Part shown: positions 1 through 9,379 of the stretch, in pieces | How positions within the stretch are numbered: position 1 is the stretch's first letter | Layout: the number at the start of each line of letters is the position of its first letter | NCBI GenBank assembly: GCA_030064835.1 | Contig: JASJEE010000050.1 | Span: forward strand, 1 to 41,828 | Origin: Microcoleaceae cyanobacterium MO_207.B10 | Lineage (GTDB): Bacteria > Cyanobacteriota > Cyanobacteriia > Cyanobacteriales > Microcoleaceae | Length of the DNA stretch: 41,828 nt | Reading direction: 5' to 3' | Translations under genes and position numbers: made by a program | Notes under the pieces: model-generated | Seen by the model: the letters and a program-made list of their open reading frames with translations, nothing else | What the model was told of the DNA's origin: nothing | The model's database searches: none

Positions 1-140
1 AGGAAAGCCGTTTTCAGGAGCCTAACAACTATAAGAGTTCAGGAGACCGAAAAATTCGGAAAAATGACTGCCAGAATCATAAAACCCAGATGGGTATTCG
101 ACTTGTAACTTGTTAAATAGATACCTTCAGGGGTTCTATA
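1..140. mobile_element. MITE, left end cut off by the window edge (same family as 4188-4369)
   Basis: Bases 1-140 align almost end to end with 4231-4369, sharing the core ATAAGAGTTCAGGAGACCGA and the right terminus GGGTTCTATA. The left terminal repeat would lie outside the window. There is no coding capacity. A 26-bp sequence just downstream (158-183, beginning GCGATCGCTCTCACC) is repeated exactly at 4086-4111. Confidence 0.7.
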
Positions 141-237
141 GAGCAAACACTAGTTAAGCGATCGCTCTCACCTGAATCCTTACACATAAAAACATCTGAA
201 GCTATGAAAAAAAGTTGATTTTTTCTATCTTACCTCT

Positions 238-645
238 CTATGATTTAATTCTTATTGATAGTAATTGTTCTTCTAAAGCAGCAATTCTATTATAAGCTGC
301 TGTTAACTGAGCTGTGAGTCTTTGAATTTGAATTTCTGTTGTTAATTCTCCATCAATATTTTGACTACTTTTATTGAGGTAGTTGTCATCTACTAATACA
401 TCTTTGTGTTCTAGTTCTGGATCAAAGCAATTGTATTTTTGTCTTCTTTGATTGACTTGTGTTAACTCCAGCAGTTCACTGCTGGTATCAGTGAGTGAAA
501 ATTGATTTGTTTCCTTCTCAAGGATATAAGTTGATATTTTATGATTGAGTTGCTCAATTATGGAGTAAGTTGCTTCAACCTTGTTGCTCAATGCAATAAT
601 TTGTTCCTCAATTAATTCCATATATTTTTTGATTATCCTCATCAT
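238..645 (-). CDS. hypothetical coiled-coil protein
   Basis: This open frame of 135 codons belongs to no family I can name with confidence. The N-terminal 40 residues (IEEQIIALSNKVEATYSIIE) and the last 35 (IQRLTAQLTAAYNRIAALEE) have heptad-like spacing of hydrophobic residues, so two coiled-coil segments are likely, joined by a polar linker. No signal peptide or membrane segment is seen, so it is probably cytoplasmic. The start is uncertain. Two tandem ATGs at 640-645 have no clear Shine-Dalgarno sequence, and Met9 (MELIEEQ) is an alternative. It stands alone, facing away from the lyase gene. The C-terminal helix resembles the ends of several small cyanobacterial hypothetical proteins, but I cannot tie it to a function. 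Codon use and length support a real gene. Confidence 0.55.
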   Translation of the reverse strand: MMRIIKKYMELIEEQIIALSNKVEATYSIIEQLNHKISTYILEKETNQFSLTDTSSELLELTQVNQRRQKYNCFDPELEHKDVLVDDNYLNKSSQNIDGELTTEIQIQRLTAQLTAAYNRIAALEEQLLSIRIKS

Positions 646-1232
646 TTAGCTTACTTGATTTAATTTTAATCAATTCTTACCCTAAATGTATACTATTTTT
701 CATTTATTTAACTTTTAGTAACAATTTATTTCTTAAAAAAATATTAAATTTATTTATGTTTAAATATATACATTAAATTCTCAACCAAGCCAACAGTCAA
801 GATATAAAGGTAAAAATCAAGAATGAGGGATTAATTGGCAAATATTTATGAAAATTTATCTATTTATACTTAGTTGCATTCACTTAATTGTCAAACTTAG
901 TTTTCTTTGGTGAAAATAAGATTCTAAAATAATCTGCTGAAACTCAACTAATTTTCACGCTTTTGAAAATCACAATTAACAAAGATAATTAAGTAATCTG
1001 CTATCTTCAAAATTTTTAATGTATCAAGAGAATTATGAAAATATTTAGTTGATAAATTTTATGACTTTGGAGAAAGGGTTATAAATTTAAAGATACAGTT
1101 TGATTTCTGAAGTAGTGTGTGTGGCTCGAATCAATATACAGTCAAAAATTTAACTACACTGTTACTCTATTTTCTTCCTAATTTTCAGATAGACAGAATA
1201 TAATAAGAAAAGTAACAAATTAGACAAATATA
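646..1232. other. AT-rich intergenic region
   Basis: This is a divergent spacer between the coiled-coil gene and the lyase gene. I see no open frame with a ribosome binding site, no strong hairpin and no copy of the dispersed repeats found elsewhere in the window. It should hold the promoter of the minus-strand gene. Confidence 0.5.
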
Positions 1233-1261
1233 TTGACAAAAAATAGTTAATCTGATATTTA
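1233..1261 (+). promoter_or_regulatory. candidate sigma-70-type promoter of the lyase operon
   Basis: A perfect -35 hexamer TTGACA (1233-1238) is followed after 17 bp by TATTTA (1256-1261) as a -10. The lyase ATG at 1282 follows closely, with AAAGGA (1266-1271) as Shine-Dalgarno. Spacing is ideal. The call rests on motif matching only. Confidence 0.5.
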
Positions 1262-1281
1262 ATGTTAAAGGAAATAATAAA

Positions 1282-1854
1282 ATGGTATTAAATAGATATA
1301 ATGGCCAACAAACCTTAGAATTAGAAATTGTAGAGTCACAAGTTACAGAATTTTTTCGACAATCAGAAGGTGAATGGTTCTCAGAAAGACGCTACTATAC
1401 TTTGCCAGAAGGGGATACACAGGAAGTAGTCAGTGAATTGAAAGTTAAATTCCTGGGGCAAGGAAGTCCAGAACTTATAGAGCTAGCCCAACGCCATGGG
1501 CTAAATAATCCAGAAATGGCCATGATATCTGGGTCTTATGTAAGTTGGGTAAGTAAAGATTCAATATCCGGTAAGAAGCAGTCTGAAGATTCAACAGTTT
1601 TTGGAGTTAAAGGATCGATTTTGTATCGCGATCGCGGTTTTGCCACAGTTAAACCAGTAACAGCTAAGTATTATTTATCAAACCCTCAAACCCTATGTCT
1701 AAGAACTGAGTACAATGGTTCTGTATTTGAAGAAGAAATTAAACAAATAGGCCATAAATACCGGACGCGACAAACTATTATCTCGCGAGCTGGAGAACAA
1801 AAAATGATTGGTCAATATCTAGAAAAACGTATATTAAATAATCAGATAAGGTGA
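1282..1854 (+). CDS. CpcS/CpeS-family phycobiliprotein lyase
   Basis: The 190-aa protein has the length and pattern of the CpcS/CpeS family (formerly DUF1001), lipocalin-fold lyases that attach phycocyanobilin or phycoerythrobilin to cysteines of phycobiliproteins during phycobilisome assembly. The visible family pattern is the N-terminal segment EGEWFSERRYYTLPEG, the central GSYVSWVS strand, and the C-terminal strand RTRQTIISRAGEQ followed by IGQYLEKRI. The protein has no signal peptide and should act in the cytoplasm. The ATG start is supported by AAAGGA upstream and a promoter at 1233-1261. Its stop overlaps the GTG of the next gene (GTGA), so the two genes are probably translationally coupled even though the neighbour is a periplasmic binding protein. 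Which lyase subtype this is (CpcS, CpcU, CpeS) cannot be settled from sequence reading alone. Confidence 0.8.
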   Translation: MVLNRYNGQQTLELEIVESQVTEFFRQSEGEWFSERRYYTLPEGDTQEVVSELKVKFLGQGSPELIELAQRHGLNNPEMAMISGSYVSWVSKDSISGKKQSEDSTVFGVKGSILYRDRGFATVKPVTAKYYLSNPQTLCLRTEYNGSVFEEEIKQIGHKYRTRQTIISRAGEQKMIGQYLEKRILNNQIR

Positions 1855-2996
1855 AGCGAAGGAATTTTTTAATCGGAGCAACAGCAATAACTTTAGCTGA
1901 ACTTTTAGCCGGATGTGAAAGTAAAGCAGACTTAAAAGTTCAGCTTTTAAAAAATACTATTCCTGCCCAAATGTTGCAAAAATTTAGGGGAGAATTAGAA
2001 TCTCGTTCTATCTTAAGTTTTAAGCCCCAATCAGAATTAAAGGATTTGTTTAATTTGCTGCAAACTTGGCAGATAAAAGTTAGAGAGGCAAAAGATAAAC
2101 CACTTGAAAGGGAGAAAAAACTGTCAGAAATTGCTAATCTTGTGACTCTAGGAGATTATTGGTTAGCCAATGCAATTAAACAAGAATTGATTCAACCGAT
2201 TAATTCTGAATCTCTGAAAATGTGGGATAAACTACCTGAAAAATGGCAACAATTAGTCCGACGTAATAATCAAGGTTATTTCGATTCACAAGGGAAACTT
2301 TGGGGGGCACCTTATCAGTGGGGCACAACATTAATTGCTTATCGAGTTGATCAATTTAAGTCTTTAGGATGGGAGCCTAAAGACTGGAGTGATCTATGGC
2401 GTGAAGAGTTACGTCATCGTTTTTCTTTGCTAAATCAAGCTAGGGAAGTTATTGGTTTAACTCTGAAAAAATTGGGTAAATCTTATAATACTAAAAATCT
2501 CAGTAAAGTTGATAATTTAAAATCAGAACTTTTCCAACTAAATCAACAAGTTAAATTCTATAGTTCTGATAACTATTTACAGCCTTTAATTGTCGGAGAT
2601 ACTTGGTTAGCAGTGGGTTGGTCTAATGATATATTACCACTTCTAAAAACCCGTAAAGACATTGCCGCCGTGGTGCCAAAATCAGGAACTGCTTTATGGG
2701 CAAATTTATGGGTAAAACCTGCTACTACTAATGAAACTTCTTTAACCGAAAAATGGATTGATTTTTGTTGGCAACCGGAGATAGCTACACAAATGTCTTT
2801 ATTAACTCAAGCTACTTCTCCCATTCTTTCGGCGATGAATCAAACGGAGCTAACTCCGGAAATAAGAAGTAATTCTTTGTTGTTTCCGCCACAAGAGATT
2901 ATAGAAAATAGTGATTTTCTCTATCCACTTACAGATAGTTTAATTGCTCAGTATCGTCAACTTTGGGAAGAAATGCGTCAATCTGAGGTTAGTTAA
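1851..2996 (+). CDS. periplasmic solute-binding lipoprotein (spermidine/putrescine-binding type)
   Basis: The 381-aa product begins with a twin-arginine-like sequence (KRRNFLIG) and a lipobox LLAGC with Cys22, so it is probably an exported lipoprotein. The body has features of extracellular solute-binding proteins of the PotD class, notably LWGAPYQWGTTLIAYRVDQF and the stretch WLAVGWSNDILPLL. The family binds polyamines or other small solutes for an ABC transporter, but no permease or ATPase gene is nearby, so the substrate is unknown. The GTG start at 1851 overlaps the upstream stop by 4 bp; the twin-arginine N-terminus directly after it supports this start. Coupling to a bilin lyase is odd and may reflect only shared transcription. 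Confidence 0.7.
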   Translation: MKRRNFLIGATAITLAELLAGCESKADLKVQLLKNTIPAQMLQKFRGELESRSILSFKPQSELKDLFNLLQTWQIKVREAKDKPLEREKKLSEIANLVTLGDYWLANAIKQELIQPINSESLKMWDKLPEKWQQLVRRNNQGYFDSQGKLWGAPYQWGTTLIAYRVDQFKSLGWEPKDWSDLWREELRHRFSLLNQAREVIGLTLKKLGKSYNTKNLSKVDNLKSELFQLNQQVKFYSSDNYLQPLIVGDTWLAVGWSNDILPLLKTRKDIAAVVPKSGTALWANLWVKPATTNETSLTEKWIDFCWQPEIATQMSLLTQATSPILSAMNQTELTPEIRSNSLLFPPQEIIENSDFLYPLTDSLIAQYRQLWEEMRQSEVS

Positions 2997-3097
2997 TTGC
3001 TATATCTGCTCAAACTTTTATGTTCTCAATATTCTGTTAGTTATAGTTAATTTGCCGGATATGATTTGAGAAGTATTTGATAATTTTCGACTCTGAT

Positions 3098-3243
3098 AAT
3101 TTGCCAAAAAAAACCCCCACCAAAAATTTAGTGAAGGTTATTCATCAGGGTGCATCTACCATTTCTGTTTCCTCTATTTTGACTCCACATCAGGATTTTT
3201 TACAACTACAAAATTTGCCAAAAAAAACCCCCACCAAAAATTT
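3098..3243. repeat. two exact 32-bp direct repeats, 114 bp apart
   Basis: The 32-bp sequence at 3098-3129 recurs exactly at 3212-3243. It begins AATTTGCCAAAAAAAACCCC and ends ACCAAAAATTT. The second copy ends exactly where the IS1-like left terminus begins (3244). An open frame across both copies reads KKTPTKNLV twice, but there is no sign of a real gene. Origin unknown. Confidence 0.75.
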
Positions 3244-4020
3244 GGTTTTGCACAATAGAGAATGATATTCTAGAATTTTCTTGAGAGATTGACTGTCCTG
3301 ATTGTCAAAGTCATAAAGTAGTGAAAAATGGTCATCGTCAGGGTCAACAGAGTTATCTATGCCGTAACTGTGGCCGTCAATTTAGAGAAAGCCCCTGTCC
3401 TGCGGGTTATAGTTCTGATATTAAAGAGCTTTGTGTGAAAATGTCCCTTAATGGCATGGGATTCCGAGCCATTGAGAGAGTGACTGGTATTTCCCATACA
3501 TAACACAGTGCTGAACTGGGTACGACTTGCAGAAGCACAGATTCCCGATAGTAACTATGAAATACCATTAAATGCTCAAATAGATGAACTACAAACTTTA
3601 GAAAGCTCAAAAAAAACCAAATTTTGGTCTCGAGAGTCGTCAACAGCAAAATGCCAGGAATTATGAAGTTTGTACTTGGCGTTAGCGAAGCTCCTCTGTA
3701 AGAGGATCGCTCGTTAGTTACCTTCACTATATTGTGGCAGATGATTCACGGTTGGGCCTGTTTTCTTTATATTACAGATGGATATAAGGTTTATCCCTGT
3801 TTAATCGACGATTGCGAGCACCTAGTAAGCAAAACAGCGATGACTAGAGTAGAAGGAGAAAACTGCCGTCTAAGACACTATCTAGCTAGGTTACATCGTA
3901 AAACTTTGTGCTATTCCAAGTCCATTGATATGTTGTACAGATCAATTCACCTGCTGATCTATTATTTGAAACATCGTCAAGTTCCTCAATTCTCATAATC
4001 ATTCGTCACTGTGCAACGCC
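3244..4020 (+). mobile_element. degenerate IS1-family insertion sequence
   Basis: The element is 777 bp, close to the IS1 length of about 770 bp. The left end reads GGTTTTGCACAATAGAGAAT; the right end, reverse-complemented, reads GGCGTTGCACAGTGACGAAT, so the termini are imperfect inverted repeats. No target duplication remains: the left flank ends in the 32-bp repeat and the right flank begins CTAGATGATG. This suggests rearrangement after insertion. The transposase it carries is broken. Confidence 0.75.
3285..3998 (+). pseudogene. IS1 transposase pseudogene (InsA/InsB type)
   Basis: The N-terminal part is readable from 3285 and contains the zinc-finger pattern CPDC...CRNCGRQF followed by a helix-turn-helix region ending ISHT. 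A stop then breaks the frame near 3500. The sequence continues in another frame as VLNWVRLAEAQIPDSN, and is disrupted again before the catalytic part. The C-terminal part (3732-3998) has the IS1 DDE-domain signature ITDGYKVYP and RHYLARLHRKTLCYSKS. A short palindromic sequence (3679-3713, GCGTTAGCGAAGCTC...) sits in the coding region where the IS1 frame should read through, and adds a stop. No functional transposase can be made without several frameshifts. Confidence 0.85.
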
Positions 4021-4187
4021 CTAGATGATGATCACTTATCAGTTCTTTCTCTGATTCCTACATCTGATACTTGAATCATTCTTGAGCGATCGCTCTCACC
4101 TGAATCCTTACCAATAAATAGTATTTATAAATAGGAAATTCAAGTAGAGCAAAGTTTTTGAGAATTGGTATAATATATCCGTCATGC

Positions 4188-4369
4188 TATAGAACCCATT
4201 TGGCATCTTTTCTTGAAATACAAAGCCTTAAGAAAAGCTGTTTTAAGGAGCTTAAACACTATAAGAGTTCAGGAGACCGAAAAGTTACGAAAAATGACAG
4301 CTAGAATCATCAAACCCAGATGGCTATTGGCCTTGTAACTTATTAAATAGATACCAAATGGGTTCTATA
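4188..4369. mobile_element. 182-bp MITE with terminal inverted repeats
   Basis: The left end TATAGAACCCATTTGGCATC is the reverse complement, with one mismatch, of the right end GATACCAAATGGGTTCTATA. There is no open frame. The same right terminus occurs in the truncated copy at 1-140 and as a solo terminus at 4463-4484. The TATA termini would fit insertion at TA, but I cannot identify the autonomous partner. Confidence 0.75.
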
Positions 4370-4462
4370 TCTGTCAAACTGCTTGAATATGGCATTTACC
4401 CAACCCTTGGTGATGATAATTGGCGATCGCTACTTCCTTACTTAGTATAGCCTTTTCCCGAA

Positions 4463-4484
4463 AAGATACCAAATGGGTTCTATA
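4463..4484. repeat. solo terminal repeat of the 4188-4369 MITE family
   Basis: The sequence AGATACCAAATGGGTTCTAT matches the right end of the MITE at 4188-4369. Upstream of it there is no matching internal sequence or opposite terminus, so it is probably a remnant. Confidence 0.6.
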
Positions 4485-4648
4485 CAAAAATCCTTTTCAA
4501 GTGAGAAATAATTAGCGATCAGAAATATTAATAAAAAATTGACTTTTGATATTCTATAAACTAATAAAATAAACCATGGGTTGATAAATTGTAAAAACTT
4601 ATCAATCCATATTTACCGAAAAATTCTGGTCTAAAGTCTCCCATTTTA

Positions 4649-5744
4649 CAGCGGTTTTCATATGAATAAACCACAATGTTCAAACCAACCTATGGCATCA
4701 TCTTCAGTAATTTGAGCGATACGGCTAACGCCACGCTCCGCGAACGCTTCGCTGATAACTCGATCTAATTGTTCTTGAGTTCGAGCTTGACGAGAGCGCA
4801 GAAACTCTTTGAATTTTGACCAACATAGTTCGATGGGTGACAAATCAGGTGAGTACGCAGGTAAGAAGATTAACTTGGCTCCTGTGGAGGAAATTAACTC
4901 TTGAATTCTAGAACCTTTGTGGACACTTAAATTATCCATCAGTACAATTGCCCCTGGCCATAGTTGAGGTACTAAAATCTGCTCTATATATGTTTCAAAT
5001 ACATTTTTATTTGTACTACCAATTACTGTCATTGATGCAATTAAACCATCCAGACTTAAAGCTCCTAAAACACTTGTATTCTTACCTTTATTTCTAGGGG
5101 CATTGCTGACGACTCTCTCTCCTACTTTTCCTCGACCATAAACACGGGTCATCCCTAGATTAACTCCTGATTCATCAACAAAAACCAAATTGTTTATGTC
5201 TACGCGCATCCAGCCATTTTCTATAGTCATAGCGTTTTTGTTTAATATCTTCTCTCTGTTGCTCGCGGATCATAAAGACTTTTTTTTTCTACTTATATTG
5301 AATTTTTTTAAAATTCGATACATTGTTGATACACTCACTTTTACTCCGGTTCTAATTTCTAAATATTCGCATAACTCACAAAGTAAAATATCCGGTTTTT
5401 GTTGGATTTGCTGCTGAATTAAAGAATCAAAATTGCCATCAATTTTAATCACTGGCTACCACTATGATGCTTTGGATTTACAGTTCCTGTGGTTCTATAA
5501 TGTCGTAATAAATTACGGACAAAAGTCAAGCTAACTTGAAATCTTTGCGCTATTTGACGTTGAGAACCTTCTTGATTTTGATAGGCTCTAATCACACGAA
5601 TACGTAAATCTCGTGAATATGGTCTGGCCATTTTTTTTTTCTTCGGCATTCGCGGAGCGTGGCGTCAGCCGTATCGCTCTGGATAACTATTTTCTCTTTA
5701 ATTACATTTTACACTTTTGTGGTTCACCCATATGAAAAGCGCTG
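4649..5744 (-). mobile_element. IS630-family insertion sequence flanked by TA
   Basis: The ends are inverted repeats: left CAGCGGTTTTCATATGAATA, right (reverse-complemented) CAGCGCTTTTCATATGGGTG, continuing to a shared ACCACA. Each end is bordered by TA (4647-4648 and 5745-5746), the target duplication expected for IS630/Tc1-mariner transposition. Total length is 1096 bp. The transposase is on the minus strand and frameshifted. The termini match those of miniature elements at 21063-21165 and near 19090-19122. Confidence 0.85.
4658..5649 (-). pseudogene. IS630-family transposase, frameshifted
   Basis: Three consecutive minus-strand frames make up one transposase. The first (5649-5449) carries the helix-turn-helix RDLRIRVIRAYQNQEGSQRQ. 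The second (5452-5270) carries GVKVSVSTMYRILKKFNISR. The third (5230-4658) carries the DDE catalytic part, with VFVDESGVN, VLMDNLSVHK and FLPAYSPDLSPIE. The second frame ends beside a run of nine A on the coding strand (5280-5288), a likely slippage site; another frame after it reads EDIKQKRYDYRKWLD before the third frame resumes. A programmed frameshift could bridge one junction, but at least two shifts are needed, so it is probably inactive. The C-terminal region AFAERGVSRIAQI derives from a palindromic repeat inserted in the gene. Confidence 0.85.
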
Positions 5745-5841
5745 TAAGGAGATAAAAAAAAGATAATATTCCAAATTTCAAGCCTTTTGCTTGAGAAGCA
5801 GGTACTGATAATCGATAACTGTTAACTGATAACTGAAATGA

Positions 5842-5905
5842 CAGGACTTACTTTAGGGGCTAATGGCCATTAGCCCCTACATATGATAGTTCTGCGTAAG
5901 TCCTG
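5842..5905. repeat. small inverted-repeat element between IS630 and ppc
   Basis: Outer arms CAGGACTTAC (5842-5851) and GTAAGTCCTG (5896-5905) are perfect inverted repeats. Inside them, 5854-5879 is a perfect 26-bp palindrome (TAGGGGCTAATGG and its complement). It lies 3' of ppc. It could form a strong hairpin, but lacks the T-run of an intrinsic terminator. Confidence 0.65.
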
Positions 5906-5946
5906 ATTTAATTATGTACCAAGGACCTAGATTCCTGAAACCTTCA

Positions 5947-8900
5947 TTAGCCGGTATTCCGCATTCCCGCAGCAATACCATTAATAGTTAACAAAGCACC
6001 CCGCAATAACTCACCCTTACTATAACGAGAGTGAATAACCCCCGGCATACCTGTATCATGCTGACGCAGACGTTTCAATAGAGAAACCTGCAACATACCC
6101 AGAGGAATAATCGTAGCATTACGCAACTGTACAGAACGTTGCAAATTTGGATCGCCATCCAAAGGTCGTTGATGGCCAGTAATTTTTAGAATCAAATCCC
6201 GCGTCAGATGGTATTCATTGGTAATTTGCTTAAACAAAGCCTCAAAGCGTTCTAAGTCTTCAGAGTTAGATAACTCCCGCACATAATAATGAGCAATTTG
6301 TAAATCCACCTTCGCTAAAGTCATTTCCACCTTAGAGACCACAGTCGTAAAAAACGGCCACTTAAGATAAAAATATTTCAGTAGTTTCAGGTGTTCCTCT
6401 GGCTGCTCTTGCACAAATTGCTGTAAAGCTGTCCCCACTCCATACCAAGCAGGAAGCAAAAAACGACTTTGAGTCCAACTAAACACCCATGGAATTGCTC
6501 GCAAACCAGAAATAGTTTTCTTCTTATCATTTTTCCGCCGAGCGGGCCGGGAACTAATTTGTAGCTGGCTAATTTCCTGGATGGGCGTAACCTGCTCGAA
6601 AAAGTCCACCAAATCTGGTTGTTCATAAATCAGATTCCGGTAATGGGAGCGCGATCGCACCGCTAACTCCTCCATAATTTCATTCCAACTCTCAATTTCA
6701 TCAAACCCCGTATTCAGCAAACTAGCTTGAATAACTGCAGTCGTCACATTTTCCAAGTTAAACATTGCCAACTGAGGCAAAGAATACTTAGAAGCAAGTA
6801 CCTCACCCTGTTCAGTAATCTTAATCCGTCCATTAATACTCTTACCAGGTTGAGCCAAAATAGCTTTGTAAGCTGGACCGCCACCCCTGCCTACAGAACC
6901 ACCACGACCATGAAAAATCCGCAAAGAAACATTATAATTCTGACCAATTGTATGTAAAGCTTTTTGAGCCTTATGAATTTCCCAGTTACTACTGAGGAAC
7001 CCAGAATCTTTATTACTGTCTGAGTAACCCAACATCACCTCTTGTAAATAATTCTGAGAAGCATCTTGCTGTTGCTGCAACTTTTCATACCCACCAGCTA
7101 AAACTGCTAAATACAAAGTTAACTTAAACAGATCGTTCATTACCCTGGGAGCATTTCTCAAGTCTTCCACCGTCTCAAACAGAGGTACAACATGAATCGT
7201 ACTCGCACCACTAGCTGGATCGTAGAGTCCAGCCTCTTGAGCTAATAACAAGACCTCCAATAAATCGCTAACATCGCGACTCATGCTGATAATGTAAGTT
7301 TGGCAAATTTCTTGCCCAAACTCTACCTGTAACTGTCGCACCAAGCGAAAAGTATTAATGATTTCGCAAGTTCTCTCTGAAAAAGGTAATTCTTTCGGGA
7401 TAATAGGGCGACGAGTCAGCAATTCTGTAGAAAGCCATTGAGTGCGTTCTGCTTCTGACATCTCAATGTAGGGTTTAGGTAGAATTTGCAGATATTCGGT
7501 AACTTCATTAATTACCGCTTCGTGAACAGAAGACTCTTGACGAATATCCAGACGTGCCAAACTGAAGCCAAAAATCTCCACCTGACAGATGAGATTTTCC
7601 AAATCATTACAGCTTAAACCTGTTTCTGTTAGGTTACGCTGAATTAATTTTAACTCTGCTAAAAATTCCGCTCCAGAATTATAAGTTGGTACTGTTTCCC
7701 CCCGTTGGGATAGCACTTCCATTTCCCTTTGGGTTTCATCTCCGTTATACAAGCGTAAGTTGCGATCGCGAGTATTTTCTAAACGCTTTTTCACATAAGA
7801 CAACTTCAACCTGTAGGGTTCTTGGCGATAGCGAATTGCCCATTGGTCATAAATCTCAGGCATTTTTAACTGGTCGCGATCAAGAGACTCCAGCAATTCT
7901 GGTAATACATCACTCCAGTGTAACGATAAGCTTAACAATTCTGTCAAGCGGTCAGTTGCTTGAATGTATTTACCCAAAACTATCTGACGTTGATAGCAAG
8001 CAGTTTGCCAAGTTACCTCTGGCGTACAGAAAGGGTTTCCATCACGGTCTGCTCCCACCCATGAACCAAACTTACAGAAATTGTAACCAGGTGGTTTTAG
8101 ATAAGGGAAGGAACTATGTAAAGCTTGTGTAAACCTCCGGTAAAGCTGAGGAGTTGCATCAAAAAGAACTTCTTCAAAGTAGTGGAGAGTAGTTTCTACT
8201 TCATCAAGTACAGTAGGTTTAAATTGGTGTAGTTCATCTGTACGCCACCACAAACGAATTTCTTCTGTGAGCTGTTGTTTGAGTGATTCAGTTTCCCAGG
8301 ATGAAACCAAAGAACTAGTCTGTCCTTCATCTACTCGCAGATTTGAAAAGCTTTCATCTACTCGATCCAGTGCTTGAAGAACCTTAGCAATGCGTCGTTG
8401 TTTGGTTCTAATTGTATGACGAACAATTTCTGTGGGATGTGCTGTAAATACCAAGCGAATGTCTAGGTTGTTAATTAATCGTTGGATCGCTTGAGATGGT
8501 ACATTCAAAGTCCGCAGTAGGGGAAACAGATAATGGAATGTACCCTCTCCTAGAGGTTTACTTCTGTTATCACTCCACACTGGTATACTCCCTACCCGCA
8601 GTGAACAGCTTTCACCATCTTTAACCACATCATCTTTAAAAATCAGTTTTCCAGAATTATTACTGTTAGAGTAAGCTAGTTGTTGAATTGTTTGTTCATA
8701 ATGTTGTTCAACAATATTAATCAACTGAAAGTATAGAGCAAAAGCTCGAGCTGCACGAATTGCGTCTTTGAGTTCGAGCTGTTCAATAAGCTGTACAATT
8801 TCTGAATCTAGAAAGTTAGAAGCTTGTCCTTCTGACGAGTTAACCGAGCGCATCTTGTCGAGTATATCCACCAATTCTTGGCCACACTCTTGCTTCAGCA

Positions 8901-9024
8901 CTGATTCCCACAAGTCCTCTACCATCTTGATTCGATTCCGCAGAACCAAGTCTGAAGATGTTTGTGGCGGGTTTACTAAGCCCCTCTGTGTCATCATTTC
9001 TTCTGACTCTAGTAGTGAACTCAT
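5947..9024 (-). CDS. ppc: phosphoenolpyruvate carboxylase
   Basis: The 1025-aa product catalyses PEP + bicarbonate to oxaloacetate + phosphate. In cyanobacteria this anaplerotic step feeds C4 acids to amino-acid synthesis. The key family motifs are present: FTAHPTE with the catalytic His near residue 196, the [16 protein letters not shown] segment, the glycine-rich [14 protein letters not shown] around residues 705-720, and the invariant C-terminal RNTG. The length is typical of cyanobacterial enzymes, which exceed the roughly 880 residues of E. coli PEPC through N-terminal and internal extensions. The ATG at 9024 is preceded by GAGG about 12 nt upstream; Met10 or Met11 are possible alternatives. 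The cytoplasmic enzyme is encoded alone on the minus strand, with an IS element 200 bp beyond its 3' end. It appears intact. Confidence 0.97.
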   Translation of the reverse strand: MSSLLESEEMMTQRGLVNPPQTSSDLVLRNRIKMVEDLWESVLKQECGQELVDILDKMRSVNSSEGQASNFLDSEIVQLIEQLELKDAIRAARAFALYFQLINIVEQHYEQTIQQLAYSNSNNSGKLIFKDDVVKDGESCSLRVGSIPVWSDNRSKPLGEGTFHYLFPLLRTLNVPSQAIQRLINNLDIRLVFTAHPTEIVRHTIRTKQRRIAKVLQALDRVDESFSNLRVDEGQTSSLVSSWETESLKQQLTEEIRLWWRTDELHQFKPTVLDEVETTLHYFEEVLFDATPQLYRRFTQALHSSFPYLKPPGYNFCKFGSWVGADRDGNPFCTPEVTWQTACYQRQIVLGKYIQATDRLTELLSLSLHWSDVLPELLESLDRDQLKMPEIYDQWAIRYRQEPYRLKLSYVKKRLENTRDRNLRLYNGDETQREMEVLSQRGETVPTYNSGAEFLAELKLIQRNLTETGLSCNDLENLICQVEIFGFSLARLDIRQESSVHEAVINEVTEYLQILPKPYIEMSEAERTQWLSTELLTRRPIIPKELPFSERTCEIINTFRLVRQLQVEFGQEICQTYIISMSRDVSDLLEVLLLAQEAGLYDPASGASTIHVVPLFETVEDLRNAPRVMNDLFKLTLYLAVLAGGYEKLQQQQDASQNYLQEVMLGYSDSNKDSGFLSSNWEIHKAQKALHTIGQNYNVSLRIFHGRGGSVGRGGGPAYKAILAQPGKSINGRIKITEQGEVLASKYSLPQLAMFNLENVTTAVIQASLLNTGFDEIESWNEIMEELAVRSRSHYRNLIYEQPDLVDFFEQVTPIQEISQLQISSRPARRKNDKKKTISGLRAIPWVFSWTQSRFLLPAWYGVGTALQQFVQEQPEEHLKLLKYFYLKWPFFTTVVSKVEMTLAKVDLQIAHYYVRELSNSEDLERFEALFKQITNEYHLTRDLILKITGHQRPLDGDPNLQRSVQLRNATIIPLGMLQVSLLKRLRQHDTGMPGVIHSRYSKGELLRGALLTINGIAAGMRNTG

Positions 9025-9043
9025 ATTACCTATTCCTCAATAG

Positions 9044-9379
9044 CTGTGAATTATATCTGAATAAATGTATTCCTTGATACTTATGTTTCCCAAGTATTGG
9101 GATATAATAAATATCAAATTTTTTCAATTACTAGCATTTAGATTTTTCTCAAACGAGATTAGTTGTATATTTTTAACTTAGTTAAAGGCAGCAGTTTTAC
9201 CAGCAACAAATATCCTGATACTCCAAACCAGAATCTTAACTCTCAAATTATGACGGTTTGCAGTATAAATTTGGATAACATAGCAGGCGCTTTTAGCCAC
9301 ATCCTGTTTGATAGAATGGCTATTTTCACGCCCGCACCTTAACTCAAAAATCCTACGAAACTATAATAATCAATAAAAG
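9044..9379. other. intergenic, nothing recognised
   Basis: This AT-rich spacer upstream of ppc should contain the ppc promoter. I see no open frame with ribosome binding site, no strong hairpin and no copy of the dispersed repeats. Confidence 0.4.

Noticed and set aside
3098-3243. Possible CRISPR array (two exact 32-bp repeats)
   Set aside because: Only two repeats, the spacer is 82 bp, and no cas genes are present; the repeat is homopolymer-rich and lies at an IS end.
3407-3727. Minus-strand 106-codon frame
   Set aside because: It is antisense to the IS1 transposase pseudogene.
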